Of a DNA stretch of 24,899 nucleotides, positions 13,474 to 19,583 are shown in pieces. A program made the translations under genes and the position numbers. The notes under the pieces were generated by a model. It saw only the letters and a list, made by a program, of their open reading frames with translations. It had not been told where the DNA came from and did not search any database. Location: assembly GCA_052386635.1 (NCBI GenBank), contig JBQTJY010000018.1, forward strand, positions 1-24,899, read 5' to 3'. Every line of letters begins with the position of its first letter. Position 1 is the first letter of the stretch. This DNA comes from VHBM01 sp052386635 (lineage in GTDB: Archaea; Thermoproteota; Nitrososphaeria; Nitrososphaerales; Nitrosopumilaceae).

Positions 13474-13997
13474 TAGAGATTCAAGAATTTATTCAATGGA
13501 TGCTATCACTGATATCTGATAATCTGTATGTTGGCATTTTTTTTGCATCGCTAGTTGAAACAGTTTTTCCACCAATTCCAAGCGAGGCGGTGTTTCCACT
13601 TGCCGGGTATATTGTATTAAAAAACAACATGTCGTTTTTTCATGTGATAGGTGTAGGTATAACTGGTGGCGGTGGAGCAACTTTAGGAGCATTTGTAATT
13701 TATCTAATTGCATTAAAGCTTGGAAGAGGAGGACTGTACAGATACATGAAATATACTAGAATAAAAAAAGAGCATCTAGCAAAAGCAGACATATGGTTTG
13801 AAAAATACGGTGACAAGTCAGTTATTATTGGAAGGGTAGTGCCTGGAATTCGTGAGCTGGTTTCAATTCCAGCTGGAATTTTTGGCATGAAAATTCGAAA
13901 ATTTTTGGTTTTTACCTTTATTGGATCATGCACATGGAGTATTTCATTGACCATAATAGGATACTATCTTGGAGTTGCATCCATTACAATCTTTTAA
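13470..13997 (+). CDS. DedA-family membrane protein
   Basis: A 175-aa DedA (SNARE-associated, VTT-domain) membrane protein, a family involved in flipping or recycling lipid carriers and in membrane homeostasis. Features: N-terminal amphipathic/re-entrant region, the motif FFASLVETVFPPIPSEAVFPLAGYI (residues about 24-48), a hydrophobic helix with GITGGGGATLGAFVIYLIALKLGRG, the conserved GRVVPGIRELVSIPAGIFGM (about 124-143), and a final helix IGSCTWSISLTIIGYYLG. The two Arg and the Pro of the GRVVPGIR motif match family essentials. The start is TTG 13470, overlapping the stop of the Cys/His mini-gene by four bases. Length is slightly below the typical 200 aa, mainly at the C-terminus. The lipid substrate is not predictable. 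Confidence 0.9.
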   Translation: MIEIQEFIQWMLSLISDNLYVGIFFASLVETVFPPIPSEAVFPLAGYIVLKNNMSFFHVIGVGITGGGGATLGAFVIYLIALKLGRGGLYRYMKYTRIKKEHLAKADIWFEKYGDKSVIIGRVVPGIRELVSIPAGIFGMKIRKFLVFTFIGSCTWSISLTIIGYYLGVASITIF

Positions 13998-14066
13998 ACC
14001 AATACAAAACCCGTAATGAAGAATTTTGCAACATAGATTTTAAGTGACATATGGATTGGCGAATGT

Positions 14067-14738
14067 ATGAAAGCAGTTATTCTAGCAGGGGGCCTTGGAA
14101 AGCGTCTAAGACCAATAACTGATTATGTTCCAAAACCCCTCATACCAATTAACAACATCACAATTTTAGAGCGACAAATAAAGTATTTGAAAAAATTTGG
14201 AATTAACAAATTTATTGTATGCACAGGTTATAAAACAGAACAGATAAGAAATTTTTTAGACGCAAAAAATAATTTTGGTGTTGAAATAAAACTAGTAAAT
14301 GAAAAAAATCCATTAGGTACAGGAGGAGCAATAAAAAATGCCAGAAAATTCATTGATGAAAAGACATTTTTTGTTTTAAATGGAGATGTCATTACAAACA
14401 TCAACATAAACTTGATGAAAAACATGCTAAATTCTATTGCGGCTGTTCCTTTACGAACAAAATTTGGAATAATGGATATAAAAAATGATAAAGTGATAAG
14501 ATTTAGTGAAAAGAAGAATATTTCTGATTACTGGATGAATGCTGGAATTTACTATTTATCAAATAAAATAATTAATGATTTGCCAAAAATAGGCAATGTT
14601 GAAGAAACAACATTTCCAGCTTATGCTAAACAATCTTTACTAAGTGTTGTAAAATTCAAAAATGCCGCATGGTATTCTATTGATTCTTACAAAGACATTG
14701 AAGAATGCGAAGAAGCAATTAAGAAAAAACTATTGTAA
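14067..14738 (+). CDS. Sugar-phosphate nucleotidyltransferase (NTP_transferase family)
   Basis: A 223-aa GT-A-like nucleotidyltransferase, activating a sugar 1-phosphate to an NDP-sugar. Signature: VILAGGLGKRLRPITDYVPKPL (residues 4-25) with the G-x-G-x-R loop and the Lys of PKPL, then NPLGTGGAIKNA (about 87-98) and the metal Asp in FVLNGDVIT (about 107-115). It lacks the left-handed beta-helix C-terminal domain of GlmU-like enzymes, so it is a bare catalytic domain as in MurU, HddC or short ManC/RfbA relatives. Sugar and base cannot be told from sequence. The start ATG 14067 fits the family. It is followed eight bases later by the LLM oxidoreductase gene, so it may lead that operon and serve cell-surface glycan or glycolipid synthesis. 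Confidence 0.88.
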   Translation: MKAVILAGGLGKRLRPITDYVPKPLIPINNITILERQIKYLKKFGINKFIVCTGYKTEQIRNFLDAKNNFGVEIKLVNEKNPLGTGGAIKNARKFIDEKTFFVLNGDVITNININLMKNMLNSIAAVPLRTKFGIMDIKNDKVIRFSEKKNISDYWMNAGIYYLSNKIINDLPKIGNVEETTFPAYAKQSLLSVVKFKNAAWYSIDSYKDIEECEEAIKKKLL

Positions 14739-14749
14739 AGTGAATTTTG

Positions 14750-15715
14750 ATGCGATTATCTTACAGCCTTGGCTCACTTCTTACAATAGATCAGATACTT
14801 GATTGTGCAAAAATACTCAAAAAATACAGTCCTGATGTTGTCTGGATTCCAGAAACATGGGGAATGGAAAATTTTTCCATGCTAAGTATGGTTTCTCAAA
14901 TAATACCATCAAAAATAGGATCATCTATAATCAATGTTTACTCGAGAAGCCCATCACTTGTTGCAATGGGTGCAGCTACTATTGATACTATTTCAAACGG
15001 AAGGCTGATTTTAGGGCTAGGAGCAAGCAGTGAACCAATAGTAAAAGACTGGCACGGACAAGAATTTGAAAAACCAGTATCTAGAATAAAAGAGTACATA
15101 GAAATTATCAGACTTGTCTTGTCAGGAAAAAAAGTAGATTATACTGGAAAATTCTTTTCATTGAAAAATTTTTCACTTTTAATCAAGCCACCAAGAAAAC
15201 ATATTCCAATTTATCTTGCAGCAGTTAATCAAAAAATGATAGATTTAACATGGCAAACAGCTGAAGGCGTGATTTTCTATCTAAGGCCAATATCAGAATT
15301 AAAAAAAACAGTGGAAAAAATGCAGAAAAAAAGACGAATAGATGTAACATGTCAGCTAATAACATGCATGTCTAATGATTCAGAAAAAGCAAAGACTCGT
15401 GCAAAAAAAACACTGGCATTCTATATTTCAGTAGGAAAAATATATAGAGACTTTTTATCAAAAAATGGATTTCAAAAAGAAGCTGTAAATGTTTTTGATG
15501 AGTATAAAAAATCTGGGTTAAAGTCAAATTACGAACTTGTTTCAGACTCTATGTTAAACCAGCTTACGGTTTGTGGTACTCCAAATGAATGCATAACGCA
15601 ATTGCAAAAGTTTCAACAAGCCGGTGTGGATTTACCAATAATTCAGTTTAATCCCATAGATAACGTATCAGAATCATTCAAGTTACTTGTTTCAGCGTTA
15701 AGTGGTGCAAATTGA
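14750..15715 (+). CDS. LLM-class flavin/F420-dependent oxidoreductase
   Basis: A 321-aa TIM-barrel oxidoreductase of the luciferase-like monooxygenase superfamily, most like the archaeal coenzyme F420-dependent branch (Mer, F420-dependent dehydrogenases). Visible signatures: YSPDVVWIPETWGMENFSML (residues about 27-46), SSIINVYSRSPSLVAMGAAT (about 65-84), SNGRLILGLGASSEPIVKDWHG (about 90-111), and KKSGLKSNYELVSDSMLNQL near the C-terminus. ATG 14750 is preferred over the adjacent TTG 14747. Its end overlaps the thiolase start by four bases, so the two are co-translated. The substrate is unknown; true methylene-tetrahydromethanopterin reductase is possible but the company of thiolase and DUF35 suggests a CoA-linked or polyketide-like substrate instead. 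Confidence 0.88.
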   Translation: MRLSYSLGSLLTIDQILDCAKILKKYSPDVVWIPETWGMENFSMLSMVSQIIPSKIGSSIINVYSRSPSLVAMGAATIDTISNGRLILGLGASSEPIVKDWHGQEFEKPVSRIKEYIEIIRLVLSGKKVDYTGKFFSLKNFSLLIKPPRKHIPIYLAAVNQKMIDLTWQTAEGVIFYLRPISELKKTVEKMQKKRRIDVTCQLITCMSNDSEKAKTRAKKTLAFYISVGKIYRDFLSKNGFQKEAVNVFDEYKKSGLKSNYELVSDSMLNQLTVCGTPNECITQLQKFQQAGVDLPIIQFNPIDNVSESFKLLVSALSGAN

Positions 15716-16818
15716 ATAAAGTTGCAGTAGTAGGATACGGAAACACGAAATTTTCAAGTGAAGATACACCAATAGAATCACTACTAGTTTCTGCCACAAA
15801 ATCGCTTTTTGATCAAACAAAAAATATTGAGCAAAAGAATATTGATGTCGTACTTGTCTCGACAAATGACAATACAAAATATTTATCTGCTATACTTTCT
15901 GAGCTGACAGGAATCTCACCAAAAATTGCGCATACCGTTGAAAACTTGTGTAGTTCTGGAACAAATAGCATTGTTTCAGCGTATTCATATATTGTGTCAG
16001 GACTTGCAGACGTTGCATTGGTTGTAGGAGCTGATAGATATGACTGCCCTGGTCAGATTTTGGAATGGGATAGCTCACGAGGAGAATTCAAACATCCAGT
16101 TTTTTGGGCATCAATTTTTACTAAAGCATACAAAAGAGAATTTGGAACTACCCAAGAGGATTTGGCTGTTGTTTCAGCGAAAAATCACAACAACGCAAGA
16201 TTCAATCCTCATGCTTACTCTGACAAAACCTACTCAATAGATGAGATATTACAATCAAAATTTGTAACTGATGATCTACATCTTCTAGATTGTTCTAGAC
16301 CTTGTAGTGGCGCCTCATCAGTCTTACTTGCCTCTGAAAATGTTGCAAAAAAATTCGAGCAGCCAGTATGGATAAAAGGAATTGGACAAAAAACAACTTC
16401 AGCTAGTATTACAAAAAATGAAAATCTGACAACAATGACATCAACAAAAATTGCAGCTAGACAAGCGTTTGATATGGCTAAAATTCAAGTAAATGATATA
16501 GATGTAACCGAACTTCATGACGCATTTACTATATGCGAGATAATGGCACTTGAAGACATTGGTTTTGTAAAAAAAGGCACCGGTTCATCTTACGTTAGAG
16601 AACTCTATGATACGCAGAATAATGAAATCAATCCTCGGGGAGGGTTGATAGGATCTGGCCATCCACTTGGTGCAACAGGAATAGCACAAGTAGTTGAAAT
16701 AACTCAGCAACTACACAACAAAGCTGAAAAAAGACAAAGTAAAAACGCCAGTGTAGGCTTGGTTCATAACATGTCTGCAGCTGCAACATCATCTACCGTA
16801 CTGTTACTACAATCATGA
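15712..16818 (+). CDS. SCP2-type thiolase (thiolase family acyl-CoA condensing enzyme)
   Basis: A 368-aa thiolase-fold protein of the archaeal SCP2-like group, which condenses or cleaves acyl-CoA. The nucleophile is Cys80 (VENLCSSGTNSI), then His269 (ELHDAF) and His317 (GLIGSGHPLGATG); the fourth residue is the His of VHNMSAAA, the SCP2-type substitute for the second cysteine. The length is near the usual 385-390 aa. The first codon TTG (15712) overlaps the LLM stop by four bases, and its stop overlaps the DUF35 ATG by four. In archaeal mevalonate synthesis a thiolase of this group forms a complex with HMG-CoA synthase and a DUF35 protein; here thiolase and DUF35 are adjacent but HMG-CoA synthase is 6 kb away. 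Acetoacetyl-CoA thiolase or a different condensing role are both possible. Confidence 0.9.
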   Translation: MNKVAVVGYGNTKFSSEDTPIESLLVSATKSLFDQTKNIEQKNIDVVLVSTNDNTKYLSAILSELTGISPKIAHTVENLCSSGTNSIVSAYSYIVSGLADVALVVGADRYDCPGQILEWDSSRGEFKHPVFWASIFTKAYKREFGTTQEDLAVVSAKNHNNARFNPHAYSDKTYSIDEILQSKFVTDDLHLLDCSRPCSGASSVLLASENVAKKFEQPVWIKGIGQKTTSASITKNENLTTMTSTKIAARQAFDMAKIQVNDIDVTELHDAFTICEIMALEDIGFVKKGTGSSYVRELYDTQNNEINPRGGLIGSGHPLGATGIAQVVEITQQLHNKAEKRQSKNASVGLVHNMSAAATSSTVLLLQS

Positions 16819-17150
16819 CTATATTTGAAAATGAATTAAAAAAAGGAAATTTTGTAATAAGTGAATGTAATAGTTGTAAAAGGGTAGTTTGGCCACCAAG
16901 TGATTATTGTAATAACTGTCTATCTAATGTAACATGGCGTAAAGTAAATCCTGCTGGCAGATTAATCGAATTTTCAAAAAAAAATGAAATAATTTTTGGA
17001 TTGGTTGAATTAGAAGAAAAAATACGCATAATTGGAAAATTAAAAAGCAATCTAGCAGATATCAGAGAAGGTCAATGTGTAAGGTTACATAGTTGCGACT
17101 ATGATAGTGGTCCTCAATTTACATTTGTATCATGTAATGGGTCTTACTGA
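16815..17150 (+). CDS. DUF35 zinc-ribbon/OB-fold protein, thiolase partner
   Basis: A 111-aa DUF35 protein: an N-terminal helix, a rubredoxin-like zinc ribbon with Cys18-x2-Cys21 (ECNSCKRVVWPP) and Cys32-x2-Cys35 (YCNNCL), then an OB-fold (about residues 45-111, with AGRLIEFSKKNEIIFGLVEL and IRIIGKL). In archaea such proteins hold thiolase and HMG-CoA synthase together and form part of the CoA-binding channel (family knowledge). It starts inside the thiolase stop (ATGA overlap), which implies a stoichiometric complex. It is slightly short in the OB part compared with the usual 125-135 aa. The stop overlaps the stop of the opposing C2H2 mini-gene by seven bases. Confidence 0.9.
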   Translation: MTIFENELKKGNFVISECNSCKRVVWPPSDYCNNCLSNVTWRKVNPAGRLIEFSKKNEIIFGLVELEEKIRIIGKLKSNLADIREGQCVRLHSCDYDSGPQFTFVSCNGSY

Positions 17151-17272
17151 TTAATTAGTACTGTTTTTCGTGGCTCTTCATGATTTTCTTTGATATGTAC
17201 TGCCAAATTGATCGGATCATTGCCGAATTCTTTTCCACAAAAACAGCAACTAAAGTCATCTTTCCATGACAT
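17144..17272 (-). CDS. C2H2 zinc-finger mini-protein (42 aa)
   Basis: A 42-codon frame, ATG 17272 to TAA 17144-17146, that is one C2H2 finger: Cys9-x2-Cys12 (SCCFCGKEF), Phe17 core residue, a helix NLAVHIKENH with His26 and His31. It resembles the 40-aa finger protein at 3843-3965 in size and design. Its upstream region holds a perfect inverted repeat flanking an AT-rich core, so it may be regulated or autoregulated. The gene is convergent with, and overlaps, the DUF35 gene by seven bases. It may be a nucleic-acid-binding mini-regulator (inference). Confidence 0.72.
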   Translation of the reverse strand: MSWKDDFSCCFCGKEFGNDPINLAVHIKENHEEPRKTVLINQ

Positions 17273-17286
17273 GCAATATTTTCTAT

Positions 17287-17313
17287 AACATAGTCATAAA
17301 TTAATACTATGTT
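17287..17313. promoter_or_regulatory. Inverted repeat AACATAGT-N11-ACTATGTT at the C2H2 gene promoter
   Basis: AACATAGT (17287-17294) and ACTATGTT (17306-17313) are perfect reverse complements separated by 11 bases (CATAAATTAAT). The spacer, read on the minus strand, gives AATTTATG about 26-30 bases from the ATG at 17272, so the repeat brackets the presumptive TATA box. The symmetry and spacing (19 bases between arm centres, about two turns of DNA) suit a dimeric repressor. Alternatively it could be a terminator-like stem, though no U-tract follows on either strand. Confidence 0.45.
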
Positions 17314-17399
17314 TTGTAAAAATTAATAACAAATGATGAATTGGTGTTGATAATATTACCAGCTTATTCTATATTCATACAGTATAATAAAATTGAAAA

Positions 17400-17990
17400 T
17401 TGAACAGTTTGATTGAAAAAAAACTTGCTACAGACAGTGATTTTACTGCACAAAAGTACAAAAAAACATCAAAATCAAAGTCAGTAAAGGCCAAAAGAAC
17501 AGCAAAAATTAGGCGTCAGCGCGGGTATAACTGGGAAGATACTCTAGTTAAGAGATTTAATGCATCAAAAAATTGGAAGGCCTTTCGATTGGGCTCTCCA
17601 AGTGTGTCATTGCCAGATATTTTAGCAGTAAATAGTAAATCAAGTTCATTGTTTACAATTGAGGCAAAATCAGGTACAGGAACTACACTTCAAGTGCCAT
17701 TTGACCAGATTAGCAGATGCTTAAGATGGACAGATACATTCGAATTGTATGAAACAAGAAAAGTAATTCTAGCCATCAAATTTCTTTCAAAGAAACGAAT
17801 TGGTGTAGGACAATACGAAAGTAGAGAATTAAGAGAATTCTATAAAGTCTGGAATCCGGCATATGAAATCATGGATTGTGTGTGCACATATGATGGCAAA
17901 ACTTATGGAATAAAGCAAGGAAAACAAGTAACTTTGAATCTAGAAGAATTCCAGATGCCTTTTAAAACTAAACACCGAATCGTTATTTAA
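17400..17990 (+). CDS. Hjc-like Holliday junction resolvase / PD-(D/E)xK nuclease
   Basis: A 196-aa protein with the PD-(D/E)xK nuclease core of the archaeal Hjc family: Glu46 (YNWEDTLVKRF), the FRLGSPSVSLPD segment with Asp73, and Glu88-x-Lys90 (TIEAKSG). Spacing of E, D and ExK is close to crenarchaeal Hjc (E12, D42, E55, K57; from memory). Hjc resolves four-way junctions in recombinational repair. Unlike the 120-140-aa standard Hjc, this one has a 40-residue basic, Lys/Ser/Thr-rich N-terminal tail and a longer C-terminus with extra strands (about residues 125-196). The start is TTG 17400; no ATG is available. A TATA-like TTCTATATTCATAC lies about 22-35 bases upstream. Other PD-(D/E)xK nucleases of similar design are possible. 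Confidence 0.78.
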   Translation: MNSLIEKKLATDSDFTAQKYKKTSKSKSVKAKRTAKIRRQRGYNWEDTLVKRFNASKNWKAFRLGSPSVSLPDILAVNSKSSSLFTIEAKSGTGTTLQVPFDQISRCLRWTDTFELYETRKVILAIKFLSKKRIGVGQYESRELREFYKVWNPAYEIMDCVCTYDGKTYGIKQGKQVTLNLEEFQMPFKTKHRIVI

Positions 17991-18011
17991 TAACAAAGTA
18001 AAACTTAGATA

Positions 18012-18371
18012 ATGAGCTTTGAGGATTTTGTAGATGAGCGAATGCTTGTGAGTCATGATATTTTTGGCAAAAAAGAGATGAAAATAAAAGTCTTGGAAGT
18101 ATCTGATGAGCACTCACCAGTACACTGGAAGTTTGGCGACAGAGTTAAAATAAATAAAATTTTGGTGACGGTAAAGCATCTTGATACGCAACAGGTAGAA
18201 GAAGCAGAGTTTGATATAGATAAAATTGAAAAAGAATTGGTTGAAAAGCGACACTATACATCAACAAATAGATGGGTTCCTGCAAATGACATAAAAAATG
18301 GCTATGTGGTAAATTCACGCCACACTTCGTTGATCAGTGACGCGGTAGCATTAGACTATATCGTATTTTAA
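18012..18371 (+). CDS. Conserved hypothetical protein (119 aa)
   Basis: A soluble 119-aa protein starting with ATG 18012, 21 bases after the Hjc-like gene, so probably in the same transcript. It is strand-rich at first (KEMKIKVLEVSDEHSPVHWKFGDRVKINKILVTVKHLD), then helical (EEAEFDIDKIEKELVEKRHY), ending in VVNSRHTSLISDAVALDYIVF. No Cys and no known motif. The beta-barrel-like first half may be a nucleic-acid-binding fold, but this is speculative. Confidence 0.7.
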   Translation: MSFEDFVDERMLVSHDIFGKKEMKIKVLEVSDEHSPVHWKFGDRVKINKILVTVKHLDTQQVEEAEFDIDKIEKELVEKRHYTSTNRWVPANDIKNGYVVNSRHTSLISDAVALDYIVF

Positions 18372-18448
18372 TAACAGATCATAACTTTTTCATCTTTTTG
18401 TAATCTGAGCAAGAAAACCTATAAGGATCCATAATTGAAGGCTGAGTT

Positions 18449-18793
18449 ATGATAACAAAGGAGATATTTGTCAATGGCACAAAATTTCGTCTCACTATCA
18501 CTGATCAGATAGCTAGTCAAGTCAATAATTTAAAATCACTTTATAATGAAGCATATGAAGATCCGGAAAGTTTTGATCAAGTGAGTGCCGAAATTTCAAA
18601 TACAATTAATGAAATTGCAAATTCTGTAGAACCACGTGCATCAGATAGTGACCTTGATGGCTTGATCCAAGAGATAATCAAAGTTGTAGAGGATAAAGCA
18701 GCTGAAGTTGAAAAAGAGATGCAAACCAAGAACACAAAGCCTGAAAAGAAGCCTACAAAAGTTGCAAGCAAAAAAGCAAAATCTAGAAAATAA
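18449..18793 (+). CDS. Hypothetical protein with lysine-rich C-terminal tail (114 aa)
   Basis: A 114-aa protein: short beta start (EIFVNGTKFRLTITDQ), then acidic helices (residues about 20-85, SQVNNLKSLYNEAYEDPESF, and DLDGLIQEIIKVVEDKAAEV), and a C-terminal tail of K/T/P/S (EKKPTKVASKKAKSRK). The tail is like the basic N-terminus of the 84-aa protein at 4738 and of the Hjc-like nuclease, as if for DNA contact. ATG 18449 is the natural start. No family recognised. Confidence 0.72.
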   Translation: MITKEIFVNGTKFRLTITDQIASQVNNLKSLYNEAYEDPESFDQVSAEISNTINEIANSVEPRASDSDLDGLIQEIIKVVEDKAAEVEKEMQTKNTKPEKKPTKVASKKAKSRK

Positions 18794-18861
18794 TTTTTGA
18801 GTATCCTGTTAGACAAAAAATACGCAGTTTTAGTTATATCCAGCGAATTCTATATACTAGC

Positions 18862-18990
18862 ATGAAAACCCATTGCGAGTGTGGGATTTGTGGCCATTTT
18901 ACAGAAGATGAATGCATAAAGAAAGAGTGCAAGTGTTGCAGTAATTTTCATATCAGATCTGGGCCTAAAAGTGGTTCTAGTTCAGATTAG
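18862..18990 (+). CDS. Cysteine-rich mini-protein (42 aa)
   Basis: A 42-codon frame, ATG 18862 to TAG 18988-18990, with seven... to be exact eight Cys in the first 26 residues: Cys5, Cys7, Cys10, Cys18, Cys23, Cys25 and Cys26, plus His4, His12 and His30 (CECGICGHF, EC, ECKCC), i.e. seven cysteines by position. The C-terminus (GPKSGSSSD) is disordered. The density of Cys suggests a zinc or copper-binding role rather than a disulfide-rich secreted protein, as no signal peptide exists. TTTTAGTTATATCC lies about 25 bases upstream as possible promoter. It is tail-to-tail with a second Cys-rich mini-gene nine bases further. Confidence 0.65.
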   Translation: MKTHCECGICGHFTEDECIKKECKCCSNFHIRSGPKSGSSSD

Positions 18991-18999
18991 AAAATAATT

Positions 19000-19101
19000 T
19001 TAATTTGTCTTATGACAGGAGCAGTTTTTTGACCAGTGCATGAAGCATCCAATTAATTTATGATCTTTGCAACCACAGATGACGCATTTTTTCATACACA
19101 T
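19000..19101 (-). CDS. Cysteine-rich mini-protein (33 aa)
   Basis: A 33-codon frame from ATG 19101 to TAA 19000-19002 (a GTG two codons earlier, 19107, overlaps the stop of the preceding gene and is an alternative start). Cysteines at 2, 6, 9, 11, 19, 27 and 29 and His14, His22, His30 give the pattern CVICGC, GCFMHW, CSCH. It shares C-x-I-C-G and a later C-x-C with the convergent 42-aa protein at 18862-18990, so the two may be distant paralogues. It follows the 130-aa gene directly on the same strand, likely co-transcribed with it. Metal binding is inferred from composition only. Confidence 0.55.
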   Translation of the reverse strand: MCMKKCVICGCKDHKLIGCFMHWSKNCSCHKTN

Positions 19102-19103
19102 AT

Positions 19104-19478
19104 TCACAGTTTCTCCATTAAAGATTCTATCTTTTCAATCAATTTTTCATCATTAAAAGAGTCAATTATTGTCTGCCTTAGATTTTGTAGTCGGTTAGAG
19201 TCCTCTGAATATAGTTTTGACATGGTTTCTATTTCTCTAAAAAAGTCATAATTTTTAACATATGAATCAGATGCAGACAATAATTTAACATAATCATTTG
19301 AGGTATTATCTACAGAATTCAATTTGTTAATTATTACATGCAGTAATCCATTGATTTTTGATAGCTCCTTTTTTATTGTTTCAAGATCTCCTGGCTTATC
19401 CTCTAGATTAGCTAGTAGTTGATATGATTCAAAAATTTGCTTTAATAATCCTTTAAGATAGTAATCAAAATTTATCAT
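19104..19478 (-). CDS. Hypothetical coiled-coil/helical protein (124 aa)
   Basis: A mostly helical soluble protein without Cys. Segments such as LKGLLKQIFESYQLLANLED, DLETIKKELSKINGLLHVII, and RLQNLRQTIIDSFNDEKLIE suggest a helical bundle or coiled coil. I place the start at ATG 19478 (MINFDYY); the frame is open to a GTG at 19496, which would add six hydrophobic residues. Its stop TGA overlaps the possible GTG start of the Cys-rich mini-gene. No family recognised; nothing enzymatic is visible. Confidence 0.68.
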   Translation of the reverse strand: MINFDYYLKGLLKQIFESYQLLANLEDKPGDLETIKKELSKINGLLHVIINKLNSVDNTSNDYVKLLSASDSYVKNYDFFREIETMSKLYSEDSNRLQNLRQTIIDSFNDEKLIEKIESLMEKL

Positions 19479-19553
19479 TGTTAAGATTGATAACACATAG
19501 CCAATCTAAAAGTTTGAGCATAGTCAGGCACAGCAGTGTTTTTTTATTTTAAA

Positions 19554-19560
19554 TTTAAAT
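19554..19560 (+). promoter_or_regulatory. TATA box of the threonine synthase gene
   Basis: TTTAAAT, within an AT-rich stretch preceded by a T-run, is centred about 27 bases upstream of the TTG start at 19584. The distance fits a leaderless mRNA and supports that start. Confidence 0.5.
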
Positions 19561-19583
19561 TGGCACATTAATACCTATCTGCA

